Shown here one piece after another: positions 38,771 to 51,607 of a stretch of DNA of 64,000 nucleotides (positions are counted from its first letter, which is position 1; each line of letters opens with the position of its first letter). The notes beneath the pieces were generated by a model. That model was not told where the DNA came from. It made no database searches and saw only the letters and a program-made list of their open reading frames with translations. Location: positions 53,743,187 to 53,807,186 of the forward strand of contig NC_088301.1 in the NCBI RefSeq assembly GCF_032854445.1. Reading direction: 5' to 3'. A program made the position numbers and the translations under genes. Source of the stretch: Liolophura sinensis (Eukaryota; Mollusca; Polyplacophora; Chitonida; Chitonidae).

Positions 38771-39616
38771 GGGAACATGTAGGACCCAAAGGAACTCATA
38801 GCTGCCTAATTCAGAATTAACCTCGCAGAGTGTACAAAAGATTCCATGACTTACATGAAAACATGCAAAGCATGGAGGGCATAACAGTGTTGGGTGCAAT
38901 GTGGTTCGAATCGTGTCACGGAAAAGAGAGTTCTAACTGAGGAAATGAAGAACAGTTGTAAGACATTAGCCCAGGGTTGGTTTTACCAAGACCAAGATTT
39001 GGTATAATGATGAAGATAGGCCAGGGTCTGTTAGACTAAAAACATAATCCAGGTTATCAGAGCCTTTAACAGCACCTTAATTCCCTATAAAGCCCTAGGT
39101 ATTGGACACAATGAATGGAATGGTAGGCAGATGCAGAGGAACTGTGGCTGAGTGAGTGCTGGAGCATGCTTGGAGGTTAGATCTGCTAAGAGGCAAGGAT
39201 GAAGTGCAAGACAAACACAGCCCTAGCACGCCTCTCAAAGAGAAAAGTTGGGGTTAGTCAGGAGGCAACTACACAGAACAGTCAGTTTAAAAGAGCTCCA
39301 GGGAACATCTGCACAAGAAAGACTGCAGTGATGGCTTCAGCCAAAAACTAAAATCTCTCCTTGAATATCACAGTGTTAATTTGGACAAAAAACAGATGCC
39401 GGGTTATAAATGTAGCAACAAGATTAATAGTATGAAATTCAAAAATGCAAAACTTGATTTGTGCAAGAGTGCACTAAAATTCATTCAGAATCATTCAAGA
39501 GGTCTTAAAGTCTTACAAATTATAAAAAAGATAAAGACCTTGCACAAGCATCTCCACGCATCTTTGTTCAACCTAAATCTTTACCTGTGTGAGATTGGAA
39601 TGTAGTATGAACATAC

Positions 39617-39717
39617 CTGTTTTCCAGTGAGCACCACCCACAATACGGATCTCTGGCTCCCAAACACTTGTTACAGGTCATGTATCTAGTGCAATCCTGT
39701 ACCTTCAACTTGGACAA
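39617..39717 (-). CDS. PLXNB: Plexin exon a: end of Sema domain and start of PSI1
   Basis: This 101-nt internal exon encodes residues 1-33 and two bases of codon 34. It starts in phase 0 after a ...CCTTGTAG acceptor and ends before a GTATGT donor. The first eight residues (LSKLKVQD) match the closing strand of a plexin Sema propeller. They are followed by the opening of a PSI domain with Cys at 9, 15, 18, 26 and 29 and the diagnostic block CLGARDPYCGWC, near-identical to the block in semaphorins and plexins. The PSI domain is a small disulfide knot that links the Sema propeller to the first IPT domain outside the cell. The split codon is completed by the first base of exon b (AG|A, Arg). The partner exon upstream, which would encode the preceding Sema strand, was not found. 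Confidence 0.95.
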
Positions 39718-40733
39718 CTACAAGGAAAACAGAGAAAATCCAATAAGAACAAAAATAATTTAAGAAAATTGTCCTATCAGCAGAATATACCTCTAAATAA
39801 CAATGTTTTCACTACTTACACTCGCTCTTAAAAATGGTTGGCACCATACCTCCTCAATGTATTAACAAAGTGATTGATTTATCAAATTTCCTTGAATGGG
39901 TTACTCTCAGTCAATGGACACTAATTGTGTTCCTGTGAAATATTAACAACATACATGTAATGCCTTCATTAAAGGCCATGTTTAGAAATGAATCAAAACT
40001 CATGCTACTTTTTTCAGCAGCAAAGCATAGGATCTAATTTTTCAAAACATCTCTTTACTTTTTCTGCCAATAATTCATTAAGAGTCCATCTCATTACTAG
40101 AAAAACGTTACCTGCAAGGCTCTCTGGAAAGATATTGTGAATGTGCCAGAGAATGTAAGAAGACCAACATTACCGAAGACAGATTGCTTCATCAAAACAT
40201 GGCTTGTTTCAAAAGGTAAATGACATGGATTTGCACGCCAAATTTTTACAACAAGGACAATGAAAAAATGGGATTATTGTTCACGAATCATAAGGATAAA
40301 CATTCATTTATGCATAAACATGACACCTACATTTACAGATGCCACTGAAGTAGTGAGTTAATATTATATATGCAGATGTAAAGTCCTTGCCAGTTGGCAG
40401 GAATAAAACTTTACTCACATATTAAATGATTACAAAGAGGCCAAAGGCTAAAGCTTGTGACACTGCTGATGATGCAATTTGCTACAAATCTATCTCCTTA
40501 TAATTTTCAGCTCCAACCAGCTGAACTGGTCTGTTGAATCCTGATTAGGAACTCAACAGTTTTACATTTGACTGATGTTTGGAAGGCCAGATAAAAACAG
40601 TGGCCATGTTTGACAGATGTCTTGGGCAACATCAGATCAGTTTACATCTGGTTGAGATCTCCAGGTGATGACAGGTTTCTGAGCACACAGCAATTACAGA
40701 GAGCAGAGCAGAAAACACCCCAGTGTAGGAGAA

Positions 40734-40914
40734 GGACAAAATCCCACAAACATGGGAACAAGCTGACCCTTCACAGCTTGGCTGACATGTGCTGGGGTTA
40801 TGTGAAAAAGAGCAAAAAGCTAAAATGTGGAATCCCCCAACATGCTTCTAACTTGTTATAGAAGGAACTGTGGGGCCCACTATTGATATGACATTCACTT
40901 CACAAGAAATAATA
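40734..40914 (+). repeat. Copy B of the unclassified ~180-bp direct repeat
   Basis: This 181-bp segment has the same orientation as copy A. Both ends of similarity are abrupt, so the two copies share a defined unit. The two copies flank plexin exon a (39617-39717), which means unequal recombination between them would delete or duplicate that exon. An open frame of 83 codons crosses the left boundary of this copy (40610-40861) and has no recognisable product. Confidence 0.85.
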
Positions 40915-43900
40915 CACATATGGCTGGTCAAAGGGATGACTATCCATAAAAGCTGGAAATTTGGCCCTTAATGACTTGTTCATATCCCCCAATACAATCT
41001 CTGACAACTCTACTCAAATATGTTACAGAGCAGCTTATCCAAATGCTATGATAAATCACACAAAAATGAAAGGAAAAAAAACCCCACAAGCCCTACAGGC
41101 TTAAAACACCTATCTACACATCATCATTTCAATGTACCTGGTGAAAATGTTGTTTGGCAACAAAACAAAGGTCACACAGGTAAAGCTGTGGGAAATATTG
41201 TGGATCATCCTATCTTTTGTTGGCATCTATATAATTATCATTACAAAAAAAGATCCCTAGTAGATTTCTGCTACAAGGTTAAAGGTTTGTTTGATATGTT
41301 ATCCCCAAAAAATAAGACATAGACAACCAGAAGTAAATGATCTACACAGAAACATGTGGAATCAAAATGCCACCATCAGAGCAAAGTGTGACCCAGGTTT
41401 TTTGTGATTTATTTTATGTTATCTGCAATGTGTCAACAAATATTGCAACAATGTATATATTAATAAGGTCATACACACCTGTTACACAGGCAAACAGTAC
41501 AGTATTATCAGTAAGCAGAAAATAAAAACTAAACAGGAAAAGCAACAAAACTTTTATTGTAGTTTTACATAAAAAACCGAAGTTATCTCCGTTTTTTTTT
41601 TGTTTTGGTTATCTGTGATTTTACAGCAAATAAAAAGCAAGTGTTTGTATTCCATCAGGCAAACACAATGGCTGTCTGGTGACCTGGGAATCCATTCTAA
41701 GCAAGTATGGACAGTAATTTGATTCCTGTCAGTCTGACAATGCAGCCAGTCACAGGACTGGAGGTGGTTTACTACAGGTATCCAAACATATCATAACAGA
41801 AACAAAGCCACTAGGGTGTTACTTTATCTTATACTGGGCAAAAAGGGTCCATCGCACTAATATTTTATAATGTTGCCTTACTGTTTGTTCCATTTGAATT
41901 TCCCATCTGCACATGGGTACTGAGCTTGAAATTCAATACTGGAAAAATCCACAAAAACATCCAATTTACTGAAAGTTGACGATTACTGATAATTATCTAT
42001 CCCATAAAATAAGTCAATTTCCGGAGGGATGCTGAAATGATAATAGAATAAACCTCTAAAGAGGATAACGCCAATTTTTCAAGCATATTATAAAAATAAA
42101 TGATACTTTTTAGTAGAGGCAAGCCATTAGCAGGCAGATTGACAATGACAAAGTGAATCAGGTTATACTGTATGTCACTGGTTAATCTTACAGGCTAGCC
42201 ATAGGGTCAACTTGAGGTCAGGTTCATTATATCAAGGCTCATTCTGGCTGGGGAAACTAAACAAATCTCCTCTGAATATCTCAAATGAGAAAACTAGGTA
42301 TGATAAAATGGCAATAAAAGATTCATCAATTAGGAAATTATCAATATGACACCAATGGTGCTATGAAGATACACAGCATTCCACAATGCTATCTGTTTGT
42401 TGCTGTCACCTAATAATTCCTTTCAAGCCTTAACAGACTTCCTATCATTCGCTCCATCAAAATCCCAACAAATTCTTTTCAAAGCTGTTTAAAGTTAATA
42501 CACACAACAGGTTGGATGTTACATGCACAACAATGTAACATTTGTCATAAAATAAATTATACTGGTACCAGTATGAACATTTTTTAACTGTATTAATTGT
42601 ATAATTAAGATTGTATTAAGAGTCAATATATCAGTCAATTTTACCACACAATTTACACTTCTATTCAAATTTTGTTCACCATGAGAACAAAACTGATACT
42701 TGTGTTTTTAAAATGAAGTTCATCAGAAGTGTTAATATTAGTTTCTTTCTGATTGTTGCTTAACGCTTTACAGCGATTGTCAGTTTAAAAGTGCTAAGAA
42801 TGAAAATATATGCTCCATAAATGAGAATATATAAGGCTCATATAATGGCAATGCTCAATGGTAATGTCAATGTAGAACGCCTGGAATGCTATCTCCGATG
42901 TTTTTTTTTTCCGAAGCATTTCATCATGCAAAAATATTTGCACAACTCATCAATACAGAGACAATACATTATACATAATTTGCCATTATAGACACACTGG
43001 GGAAATGCAACAAGAATTGTTATCACACCATGTAATCCTCTGGGATCTGCATGATCAAATTGGCAATGGCTTATTTACACTGACTTGTGTTAGTGTTTTA
43101 ACAAAAGTGGGCCACATGAAAAAAAATTAGACAATACATATTTGCTCTCTACTCATTGTGGGAAATGGGTCACCAAATAACTGTAATATAATAATAATGA
43201 GACTACTGACACTGAACAATATCTACACCATGGTAAATATTGGCATGATATATACGTAAGTGATGAAAATAACTCTTTCAGGAACATTGCCTTTAAAGCT
43301 GCTCCACCTGATTTCAAATCTAACAAAACTTTTTGACATCTGAAATTAATCATTAATATTATATCATCAAAATACATGCAGCTACAAATGTATGTTTAAA
43401 TGAAAGTGTGAAATATGTAAGTCATCTATTGCTTCCTTGGTTCTATTTCTTCCCTATACATGAAGAAATGATATTTTTTAAAAGTTTGCTAATTGTAATA
43501 CTTTCAAGGACGGCTTTGTATACATGTAACTCATTTACTGATACAGGTTATCTCCGACTCATAAAACCTATGGTGTAGTCACTTTAAGCTGGCAGCTATC
43601 ATATCTTGGCTAACAAATAATCACGTGATGAGTTGATGGGACTAACTTAAGTCAAATATCCACTTGGTGATCAATCCCCTAGCTTCGCTGATCTTTGAGT
43701 AAGGTGGTTTGTCATGGAACACTGAGTTCACAGTCTTTCCTGGCCAGATAGCAATTTAGTTTACTCAGGTCTCTGGAGGTGACATTTCCATCAAGCCCCT
43801 CTATATGTTCGTGCCATCTCCACGTCCAATGGCCAGCCCATAACCCATTGGCCAACATTACATTCAATTGCTAGGGAGATCTGCTCAGTTGGGCTCTGCA

Positions 43901-44611
43901 CGTCCATTGTGTTATAGCCAATGGTCAGACAAATATGTAATTATTTTTGTCGCGGCATGGCCAGTAATAACTGGACATAGCAGCCATGCTAAACCCTGGG
44001 GACAATTCCGATCAATTCCAGCCCTCCATTGACTAATGCCATTAGCAACTTATAATAGTGGAAAGCAGACCTGCCAATGATCTGTTGATGCTCTTCTTCA
44101 GCGAATCTTTGAACATCACAGGAATCAACAAATGAAAGCTTCTTAATACATATCAGAAATCCCCACTGTTAAGGATTTCAATTCACCCTACTGACCAGAA
44201 CATGGAGCGGTTTGGTTGAAACTACTTTAAAAGATTCATTTTCCAAATTCTCTTTCATGAATAATGCACAGCCTGGAGGAAGTCCAAGTCTCCATTTCCT
44301 CCACAAGAGATTGGTGTTCTACACTACATGCTACTGTTAATTTACTTCAAGTTTACCGCAATATGCAAAGGGATTATCTTGCACCATCCCCACTGCAAAA
44401 TCCCACCCTTTGGGCTGAAACAACTGCTTTTATCCATCCAACTTCTCACCCCACTCCATCTATCAACATCGCAGTGCATCTGTGTCCAGGGTGGATTAAG
44501 AGCTGAAAATAAGTAACTTTCTTAAAGCTATATGCTACATCTGTGTTTTGTGAGAGAGGTTTCACTTCACAAACAACTTCAGTAGAGCTGAACAGTCATT
44601 GAAAATTCAAT

Positions 44612-44653
44612 AGTGTTTCTTGCTCAATGCAGAGTGTTTCTTGCTCAGTGTAT
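44612..44653. repeat. Two-copy tandem repeat, 21-bp unit
   Basis: AGTGTTTCTTGCTCAATGCAG (44612-44632) is followed at once by a near-identical unit differing mainly at its 3' end. A weaker third start (AATGTTTCC) follows. Confidence 0.8.
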
Positions 44654-46564
44654 AATGTTTCCCTGTGCTATGTGGACACTAGCAAAGACCTCCAATAAAT
44701 GGTAATGTCCTCCACTCCCATAGGAGTCAATCTTTCTGAAATTAGGTTTGTTTCATTTCTTATTGGGTTGGTTTCTCAAATAGAATCAGATTGGTGGAAC
44801 AGATATTTCCCCCTGGGATGTCCGTCATGGCGATTGAGCCACAGAGCCGATGAAGCCAGACTTTTATCAGCTACCAGTCGATATTGGTCACTTTCACGCC
44901 TCACACTTCTACAATAGCAGACCCTTGATTAAACTTATCAATCGATGTCAAATCATACAGTTTTCATCTCAACCTACAAACAACAGTTAAGCTAATGAGG
45001 CTGAGCCAATCGCGCTGTGCTTTTGCTTGACCTCAGATCCAAGGGGTTATTCTGCCTGACCAGAGACACTGAGCCAATAGTCACAGCAAGTGGCTGGTCA
45101 TCCTTGTAAGGTACACATTAACTATCAACACAATTTATTATGTACCATATCATACTCAGACCAAACAACCATTTCAGACTTCAAAGAGCAATGCTTTATT
45201 TTGTGCTTGAACATGACTCTAAAGTGCTGACTAAGTTCTAGACATGCTTTGGTGTCACAAGGGCTTAGTTCCATTCAAACTGCTCATTGTAATGAAGTAC
45301 TCACGGTCAGATCAGCAGACTAGTTCTAATTATCTTTGATTACATTGTCACAGTCACCAACTGGAAAAAGCCATCAATAATCAATAATGACTATTAAAGT
45401 ATAACACAGTATGCCTAAGCCACCATACATGTATTCCAGTCCACTTTCCAATGTTTCCTCTCAAATAATGGATTCTTGCCCCAAGATATAAGTGCTACTG
45501 CAGCTCAGCTTTTCTGGATGTTTCTTATTGAACCATCCCCAGTCTTGGTTATCAATACATGATAATTGGCTTTGAAGTATATTGTTTGAGCATGATGGAA
45601 ATGGGGTGAAATTTTGGCTCAGAACATGGAGCATAAAAAAATCAACCTTGTTATTAAAGAAAGACTATCAGCTTTAGTCACCCTTATCAATTCAAAGACT
45701 TCAAACGGTTAGCACATCAAACACAAGTGGAACAGCAAGATTTTGAGTTGCACTACTTAGTAAATTCCTCTTTAATCAAAATGAACCAAAGCAGTTTATG
45801 GAGCCTTAATGACAGCCATGCGGCATGGATTGAAAAACAGGAGTACTGATCACCAAATCATATTTATAGATAAATATAACCTTGATGGTATAAAATACAA
45901 ATAGCCTGAGATACATTTGACATCTAACCTCTAATGGTAACACAAAGCAACAACATAGCCAAGAAAACATCCAGTTAGGAGTGCAGCCACGGATGAATGT
46001 TCACAAATCTTGTAAGACAAGAATATATAAGAGAATAAGAGAGCAGCAAAATTTTCTCAACTATGGCACTTTATCTTGATCAGGTTTCTGGGAGTGCAGA
46101 CATGTTTCAGGGAAGAAACTGTATTGGTATTAAATGGAACAAGTCTAAACACTGGCACAGTTAATAATTCCAGTTACCTAAATTCAGGTATGTACATACA
46201 GCTTTTGACATCCAAATATTTTTTCTAAGCTGCATAAATATAGGCACATACATAAAAAACTCATTTCAAGCTAACACATAGAATTTGTGTCCTAAAATGT
46301 AATGTTATCATTTCCTGAAAATCGTGGCAGTGAACTACATGTACATGTAAAATTCTTTGTTGTACATTATGAAATATAAAAATTCACAGAAAATATTTAC
46401 AAGAAGATTTCCATTTCACAAACCATAGCAATTTCAGTCAACCAAAAGCACTATTATCAAATGTCTCAAAACTTGGACCGTAGCTGTATACATCTGTCAT
46501 TTCTGATCAGTCTTATGGATATTTAGCATGCAACATTGGAGAGGAGATAAATTGCTTCGGGGGA

Positions 46565-46581
46565 GGGGGGGGGGGGGGGGG
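46565..46581. repeat. Poly-G run (G17)
   Basis: This is the longest uninterrupted guanine run in the window, preceded by GGGA. Confidence 0.95.
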
Positions 46582-48655
46582 CTTCTGTGAAGAAGGGGCC
46601 TGTGCCTATAATTAATAGTCTCCCTTTATAGCCCACATATGTCTAGGATCTTTCAAGTGCCTTTGATATCCTGTCATAATATCTCTGACATGCTGATAAT
46701 TGTGACTCCTCTCTGGGTTATTGTTGTACCATGATTAGCACAGGAAGAAGAATGCACCGGTGGGTTTCTGATGAACAAGACAGCTGAACTGCTGACCCTC
46801 CCTAGTCCGTTGTGCAGAAAACAATACCTGTGCAGTACACGAAGGGGGTTGCCTGGGGAAGCTCAATGGACAGAGAGCAGTTTGCCAAGCAGCAACCGCA
46901 GATACAGAAAAAGGAGACAAGAGCGGTGGCTATGAGAAAGTTTTTGTCAAGTGAGCCGTGCTGTTGTGAAGGGGATAATGTTGACAGTGACATACCGGAG
47001 AAGAAAGGGACAAACAGCAGGGTCAGAATTCCTGTCGTTCCTCAGTGAAGGGAGACTATCAATAAGTGCCCACTGTCACCCAATACAAGCCACACTCGGC
47101 ACAAACACAGAACACACCCTCTCACAGCATCCTAGCTCCTGGCTCATGCAGGCAGGGGAAAAACAACCAGATTGCACAAAAATGTCATTACCGCATAGTT
47201 TATTGAGGACTAGGGCCAATCAGCTGTATGTTTACCCCCATTGTTGTTAACCACAGCAGCCATAACCAAACGGTCTTTTACGACAACAAAGCCTATTTCC
47301 ACACCCATGAAGCAATCACAGGGAGGTGATTGTGTTTTATCTCCTACATTTCAGTCTGTTCATTCAGCATGCATCACATCTCTGTGAACAAATGTAATGC
47401 TTCTACAGGCTGTCTGGAGGTCACAAACCAAATGTTCTCTCAGAAAATTTTCCTTTATAATGCACCAGTCAACAAATTCGACTTAAGCCTTCATCTGCCA
47501 ACACAACTCCAGTCAATTACTTAAAATATATGCAGGCCTTACAGCTTTGCTGGCGTAGCTAAGGCCTGTCTTGCACTTAGAAAGCGATAAATACCAATGA
47601 GCTGAGCTAGGATCCAACGTTACAGTTCCAAATTGTTCCCAAATCTTGCAAAACACAAATGCTGTTTGGTTACCTTCATCACAAGGTCTTAAAGATCATC
47701 TATCGACAACAATTTTATCAATCTTCACATCCCATTTACAATATGAACACACCCATGATCAGGTAAAACAGAATTATGCTTTACATTGTCTGATTAATGC
47801 ACTTCACAAACAGTTACTTCTGAGTAATTTATTTCCCACTCACTCTGAATTATTGCAACACTTTCAAAGGCACATATACAGGTGTTAAATTTGGAAGGTG
47901 TGTGGTAGAATTTGAAAATGTTACTTCTTTGACATGCCCCAGCAATTTGCTAGAATGACACACAAAAGGTCCACAAGTGTAGTGCACCATTTGGCACTTG
48001 TCTAAGAGTTGTGCTGTGTTGAAAGTAAGGGCATTAGGGACTCAGGTCAGCACCTCAGCAGACTAGAATAATCCAAGTGGAAATCTAAACTTTCCAAATA
48101 AACAGGGCATCTCCGGATGAATTTAATGAGATGGCGCAATAGCAGGCAATTTCCAAACAACATGAGGCAACATTCATGTAACACCTGTTCAAATAACTCA
48201 TTAACAGCACACCAACCCAGCAGGTAAACTACTTCTCCAGAAGCTGAGGGGATATACCTGAAACTGACACCAACCTTATCTGCACACTCTCATATCGCAG
48301 TGCAGGAATGTGCATTTCACCACAGAACATTGTCATAAGGTCAGAGCTTAGATTCCTGCAATGCTTGGTGGGTGCATTCACACAGCAATTACAGGCGAAG
48401 CAGGAATCTGTGGCAAGCTGTTCCTTGCCCAAGCAAAGCAATCAGTCCCCTGAGCACATGAATAATAGCTAGGAACGTAACCCCAGACTTCTGGACTCTG
48501 TAAACTGCGAACTAATTACATCATGCAGGGTAACCAAGAAATATTTGATCATAAATTTGACCAGTGCCTTGGTCATGAATCAACTTTCACTCAGGATGAT
48601 ATCTGTTCTCGCTTCAGTGCCTGCAGTGGGTGTAATCATCTTGAAACACGGACGC

Positions 48656-48705
48656 TTTTTTTTTTTGGCTGTTCACTTGGCCCTTTATTTTTTTTTTTTT
48701 TTTTT
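48656..48705. repeat. T11 and T18 tracts
   Basis: Two pure T runs (48656-48666 and 48688-48705) lie close together, with a further T run near 48757. They could be antisense poly-A tails of retroposed sequence, but no body or duplication was recognised. Confidence 0.88.
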
Positions 48706-49014
48706 GACAAATGGAGAATCAGGCACGTCCCAATCTTAGTCAGCAGACAAGCTTCATTTTTTTTTTTAATTTTTCCTCACACATTCAAACATTGGTGAAC
48801 TTTTTGTCCATCATGAAATCTGAAATTTATTTAGCTCTTTGAAATTGAAATGAAAGCCTTGGAATCGTAAAGTTAATGGAATTATCATTATTTATAGAAA
48901 CATTTTGTCAGAAAAATGGTCAGAAAAGGGCACAAATTTAATAAGTAAAACATGTTTCCAGATAAAGCATAACACAAATAACAGATACAAGACAGCCTTT
49001 AAGAAGTATTTAAA

Positions 49015-49050
49015 TACACATCTTCTTGCCATACACACGTCTTCTTCCCA
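49015..49050. repeat. Imperfect two-copy tandem repeat, 17-19 bp unit
   Basis: TACACATCTTCTTGCCA is followed by TACACACGTCTTCTTCCCA, differing by a 2-bp insertion and one substitution. Confidence 0.7.
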
Positions 49051-50485
49051 TACAGGTTTACTGAGGTACGGAGGTCACAAGCACATCAGCACTTGGCAAA
49101 AATTCCCTTTAAACACTTAAGCCGTACTTTGGGATTCTATGTCAACTCCTTGAGAGGAATGACAATGGCCCACATGTACACATGAAAAGAAACCAGTAAA
49201 CCCCTAGTCTTCCCTCCTTGACGCTGCATTATATACACATTTACATCTGCTGTATCACTCGAACAAAGCATCAAGATGGGGAAAATGACAAGGACAGTTG
49301 TCTGTCAGTCTTGCAAAATGAATGCTGAATACAATCTCTAACCAGTCCTGCCCATTTCCTCGAGAAATGAGCTTAATCTAAACACCAGAAGTTGCAACAC
49401 TGTTACAGAAGAAAGAATTTGGATCATTTCAAAAACAGCCCTCCTGATGACATTTAACCCTTCAATTATTCCTCTAGAAAAGCAAGTTGGAGTAAGCTCT
49501 ACTATGAACAAATTACAATAGCTTCAGGCATCAGACATGCGTGTGTCAGACAGGCATGAGATGTTAGCAGCATTAGCTTAGTTATTTCAAGTCTTTCCAC
49601 TGGCATTGACTGTAACATTTCAAAATGGCAGGTTTATGGCAGAAATAGAGTGCCAGACACCAGCTGGTCTACAATAATAATTGTGGCCAAGCTTGTAACC
49701 AACAAGGGATGAAGCATACAGCTGACTGATTATATCTTTATCATCCAACCTAACACAAATAAGACATTTCACTTTCTATTAAATACTCCAGGATTCAATG
49801 CAATGAGACGACACATCGACCACAAATGAACATCCTCAAGCACCTTTTCTTTAGTACTTACAGTGTTTCTTGTATATGATTGAGCCAAATGTGACTACGA
49901 TTCTAGGACAGAAGCCTGTAAACAGTGACATATGTATCTGAAAATCACTGTTTTGCAACAAACAACCTTCTGGAATCATTTGTGTTTTAATCCATCAAAT
50001 CATAGCACACTGTCAGATATGATGTTATCAAGTACGTACTGTAGAAAGCACACTTGCATATTCTTTCCCCACTCAAATCTTTTAAGCATGAAGAAACAGT
50101 GAGTCACTTTATACCACTGACAACTTCAACTAACTTATTTCATTGACTATCTCATCTGTAATCACTCTCCATGCCTACATGCAGTAATAATGCTTCCAGT
50201 ACGTGATGCACACTAATCCCGTCCCACTGAAAAAGTCCTAAAAACAGGGAAATAATAACTCTGTAGAATGTGATACATGTTGCTCATCCAGTAAGCAGTT
50301 AGACCTATGACCATTCCATTAATGAGTCAAAGATGGTATCAAATTACAGAAATGACTTATCCATAAATCTACACATGACAATCTTTTCTCTCTTTTCCCC
50401 ACTAGAAGATGAAGGCAATGAGTGACAGCACAGTTGGAAAGCCTATTTCCTGGTAGAGTTACCGAGGTGTCATGTTGCCAAGTCA

Positions 50486-50911
50486 ATGAGTATTCCCCCA
50501 TCAGCACCTGTCCCTAAGCCATGGTCAGATTCCCATCACAGCTCAGACCCACCAGCACCATCAGCAGCCAATGGCAATTCAATGGCTATCCCTGGATTGC
50601 ATCTTCGAACCTCTATTTGTAGGGTCCAGATAGCATGGATTGGTGCCAAGGTTTCTGGCCACAATTCCCAGCCCAGAGGTGCACAATGTTTATGAAAAGG
50701 CTGAACCAAACTGAAAATGCCATCAAAGTCAACATCTTTTAAAATGGCATGGCTTGCACAGCTTTGCTCCACCCCATTTCTGCTTGCTACACCAATCTTA
50801 GCTATCAGTGGAGTTGACCCATGCTCTGTAGCAGTTTCCTTTTTATCAGAAGTCTATCAGTGCTCTTGTGGACCTGGGGTGTTACTCTTGGATCCCCCCT
50901 GGTTCCGATAG
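50486..50911. other. Locally GC-richer segment open on both strands, unidentified
   Basis: This segment has a higher GC content than its flanks. Plus-strand frames at 50486-50695 and 50717-50911 and a minus-strand frame at 50536-50772 are all open. No domain, signal peptide or splice-supported exon was recognised. It could be a degraded transposon or a conserved non-coding block. Confidence 0.2.
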
Positions 50912-51074
50912 ACAGGGTATCAACTGTATTAGGGACACTGTTGAAGAAGAATACCGCCTGTCAGGCAAATCTTAGCCAAAGTTCAATCAATGTAGGATAA
51001 AGACACAAATACACCAAGATGCAAATTAGGCATCATGCATGCAGGCTACATCCTGTTAAATTCACGTAATACAC

Positions 51075-51103
51075 ATAAAAAACAAAACAAAACAAAACAA
51101 AAA
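51075..51103. repeat. (AAAAC)n microsatellite
   Basis: About four pentanucleotide AAAAC units are bordered by extra A. Confidence 0.9.
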
Positions 51104-51592
51104 CATCTTACGTTCCTCCTAAACTGTACCGAAAGTAAGAAGAAAGGGGTTGATTAACAAAAGCATGTAAGGAGATAAAATCAAGGTCATATTTTTTTCA
51201 GTCCTGCCAACTGTATCCCACACACAGAAGTCAGCATAGGGCACCCTTTCTACAGGTTTAGTTTCTACTCAGGCCACATACATGTAGGTAATAGGGCAAA
51301 AATGTAATGCCTTTCTGATAACTACCCAGTCATGGTGTGAAAAGAAAATCCCTGAGCAAAAGCCAAATTCCCTGATGAGGGGTTAACCTGTGGGACATCA
51401 ATAAATTGACAAAATAAATAAATTAAGTTTACCAGACTTACAAGTTGTAATCATATCAGTGAGCTCCCAAGGCTATACCCAGAGTTCAGCTAAATCAAGC
51501 ATTTATATTACAAGTGAAGATTTACAAGAATGTTTCAGATGCACAAACATAACAGTTCAGAATGCTCTTGGCTGAATCAAATTATCATTGTA

Positions 51593-51607
51593 TGTGTGTG
51601 TGTGTGT
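51593..51607. repeat. (TG)7 microsatellite
   Basis: A short perfect TG tract. Confidence 0.9.

Larger units (their letters stand above)
26872..39616 (-). other. Plexin intron a/b, 12,745 bp
   Basis: This intron is bounded by GTATGT and CCTCAG. Its contents are AT-rich unique-looking sequence, one copy of the paired repeat (38595-38770), A-rich tracts at 29750-29760 and 32292-32319, and a G10 run at 35667-35676. No nested exon or RNA gene could be supported. Confidence 0.85.
1117..39717 (-). other. PLXNB: Plexin gene, partial (seven internal exons, ectodomain)
   Basis: This is the span of the recognised exons of a plexin, the single-pass cell-surface receptor for semaphorins that signals through a cytoplasmic R-Ras/Rap GAP domain. 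The seven exons join in one frame (lengths 101, 133, 163, 91, 97, 123 and 102 nt; 270 codons), all with AG acceptors and GT donors. The product runs from the last strand of the Sema domain through PSI1 (residues 9-58), IPT1 (about 59-157), PSI2 (158-208) and most of IPT2 (209-270). Both PSI domains carry the full eight cysteines. The ARDPYCGWC signature of PSI1, a Trp after its seventh Cys, and the NFTFF motif before PSI2 resemble recalled plexin-B sequences more than plexin-A. The family call is firm and the B-type call is moderate. The Sema exons and everything after IPT2 are missing from the window. Confidence 0.93.

Noticed and set aside
38903-38912. GGTTCGAATC, a match to the tRNA B-box
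   Set aside because: There is no A box at the right spacing, no acceptor-stem pairing and no cloverleaf.
48258-48355. Possible minus-strand exon of 98 nt with a GCATTGCAG acceptor and GTATAT donor, open in one frame
   Set aside because: The 32-residue product does not match a Sema domain I know, and its end phase (1) does not fit the phase-0 start of exon a.
49872-49940. Possible minus-strand exon reading FCPRIVVTFGSIIYKKH between a TTTACAG and a GTAAGT
   Set aside because: It ends in phase 1, which does not join to exon a, and the peptide resembles no plexin segment.
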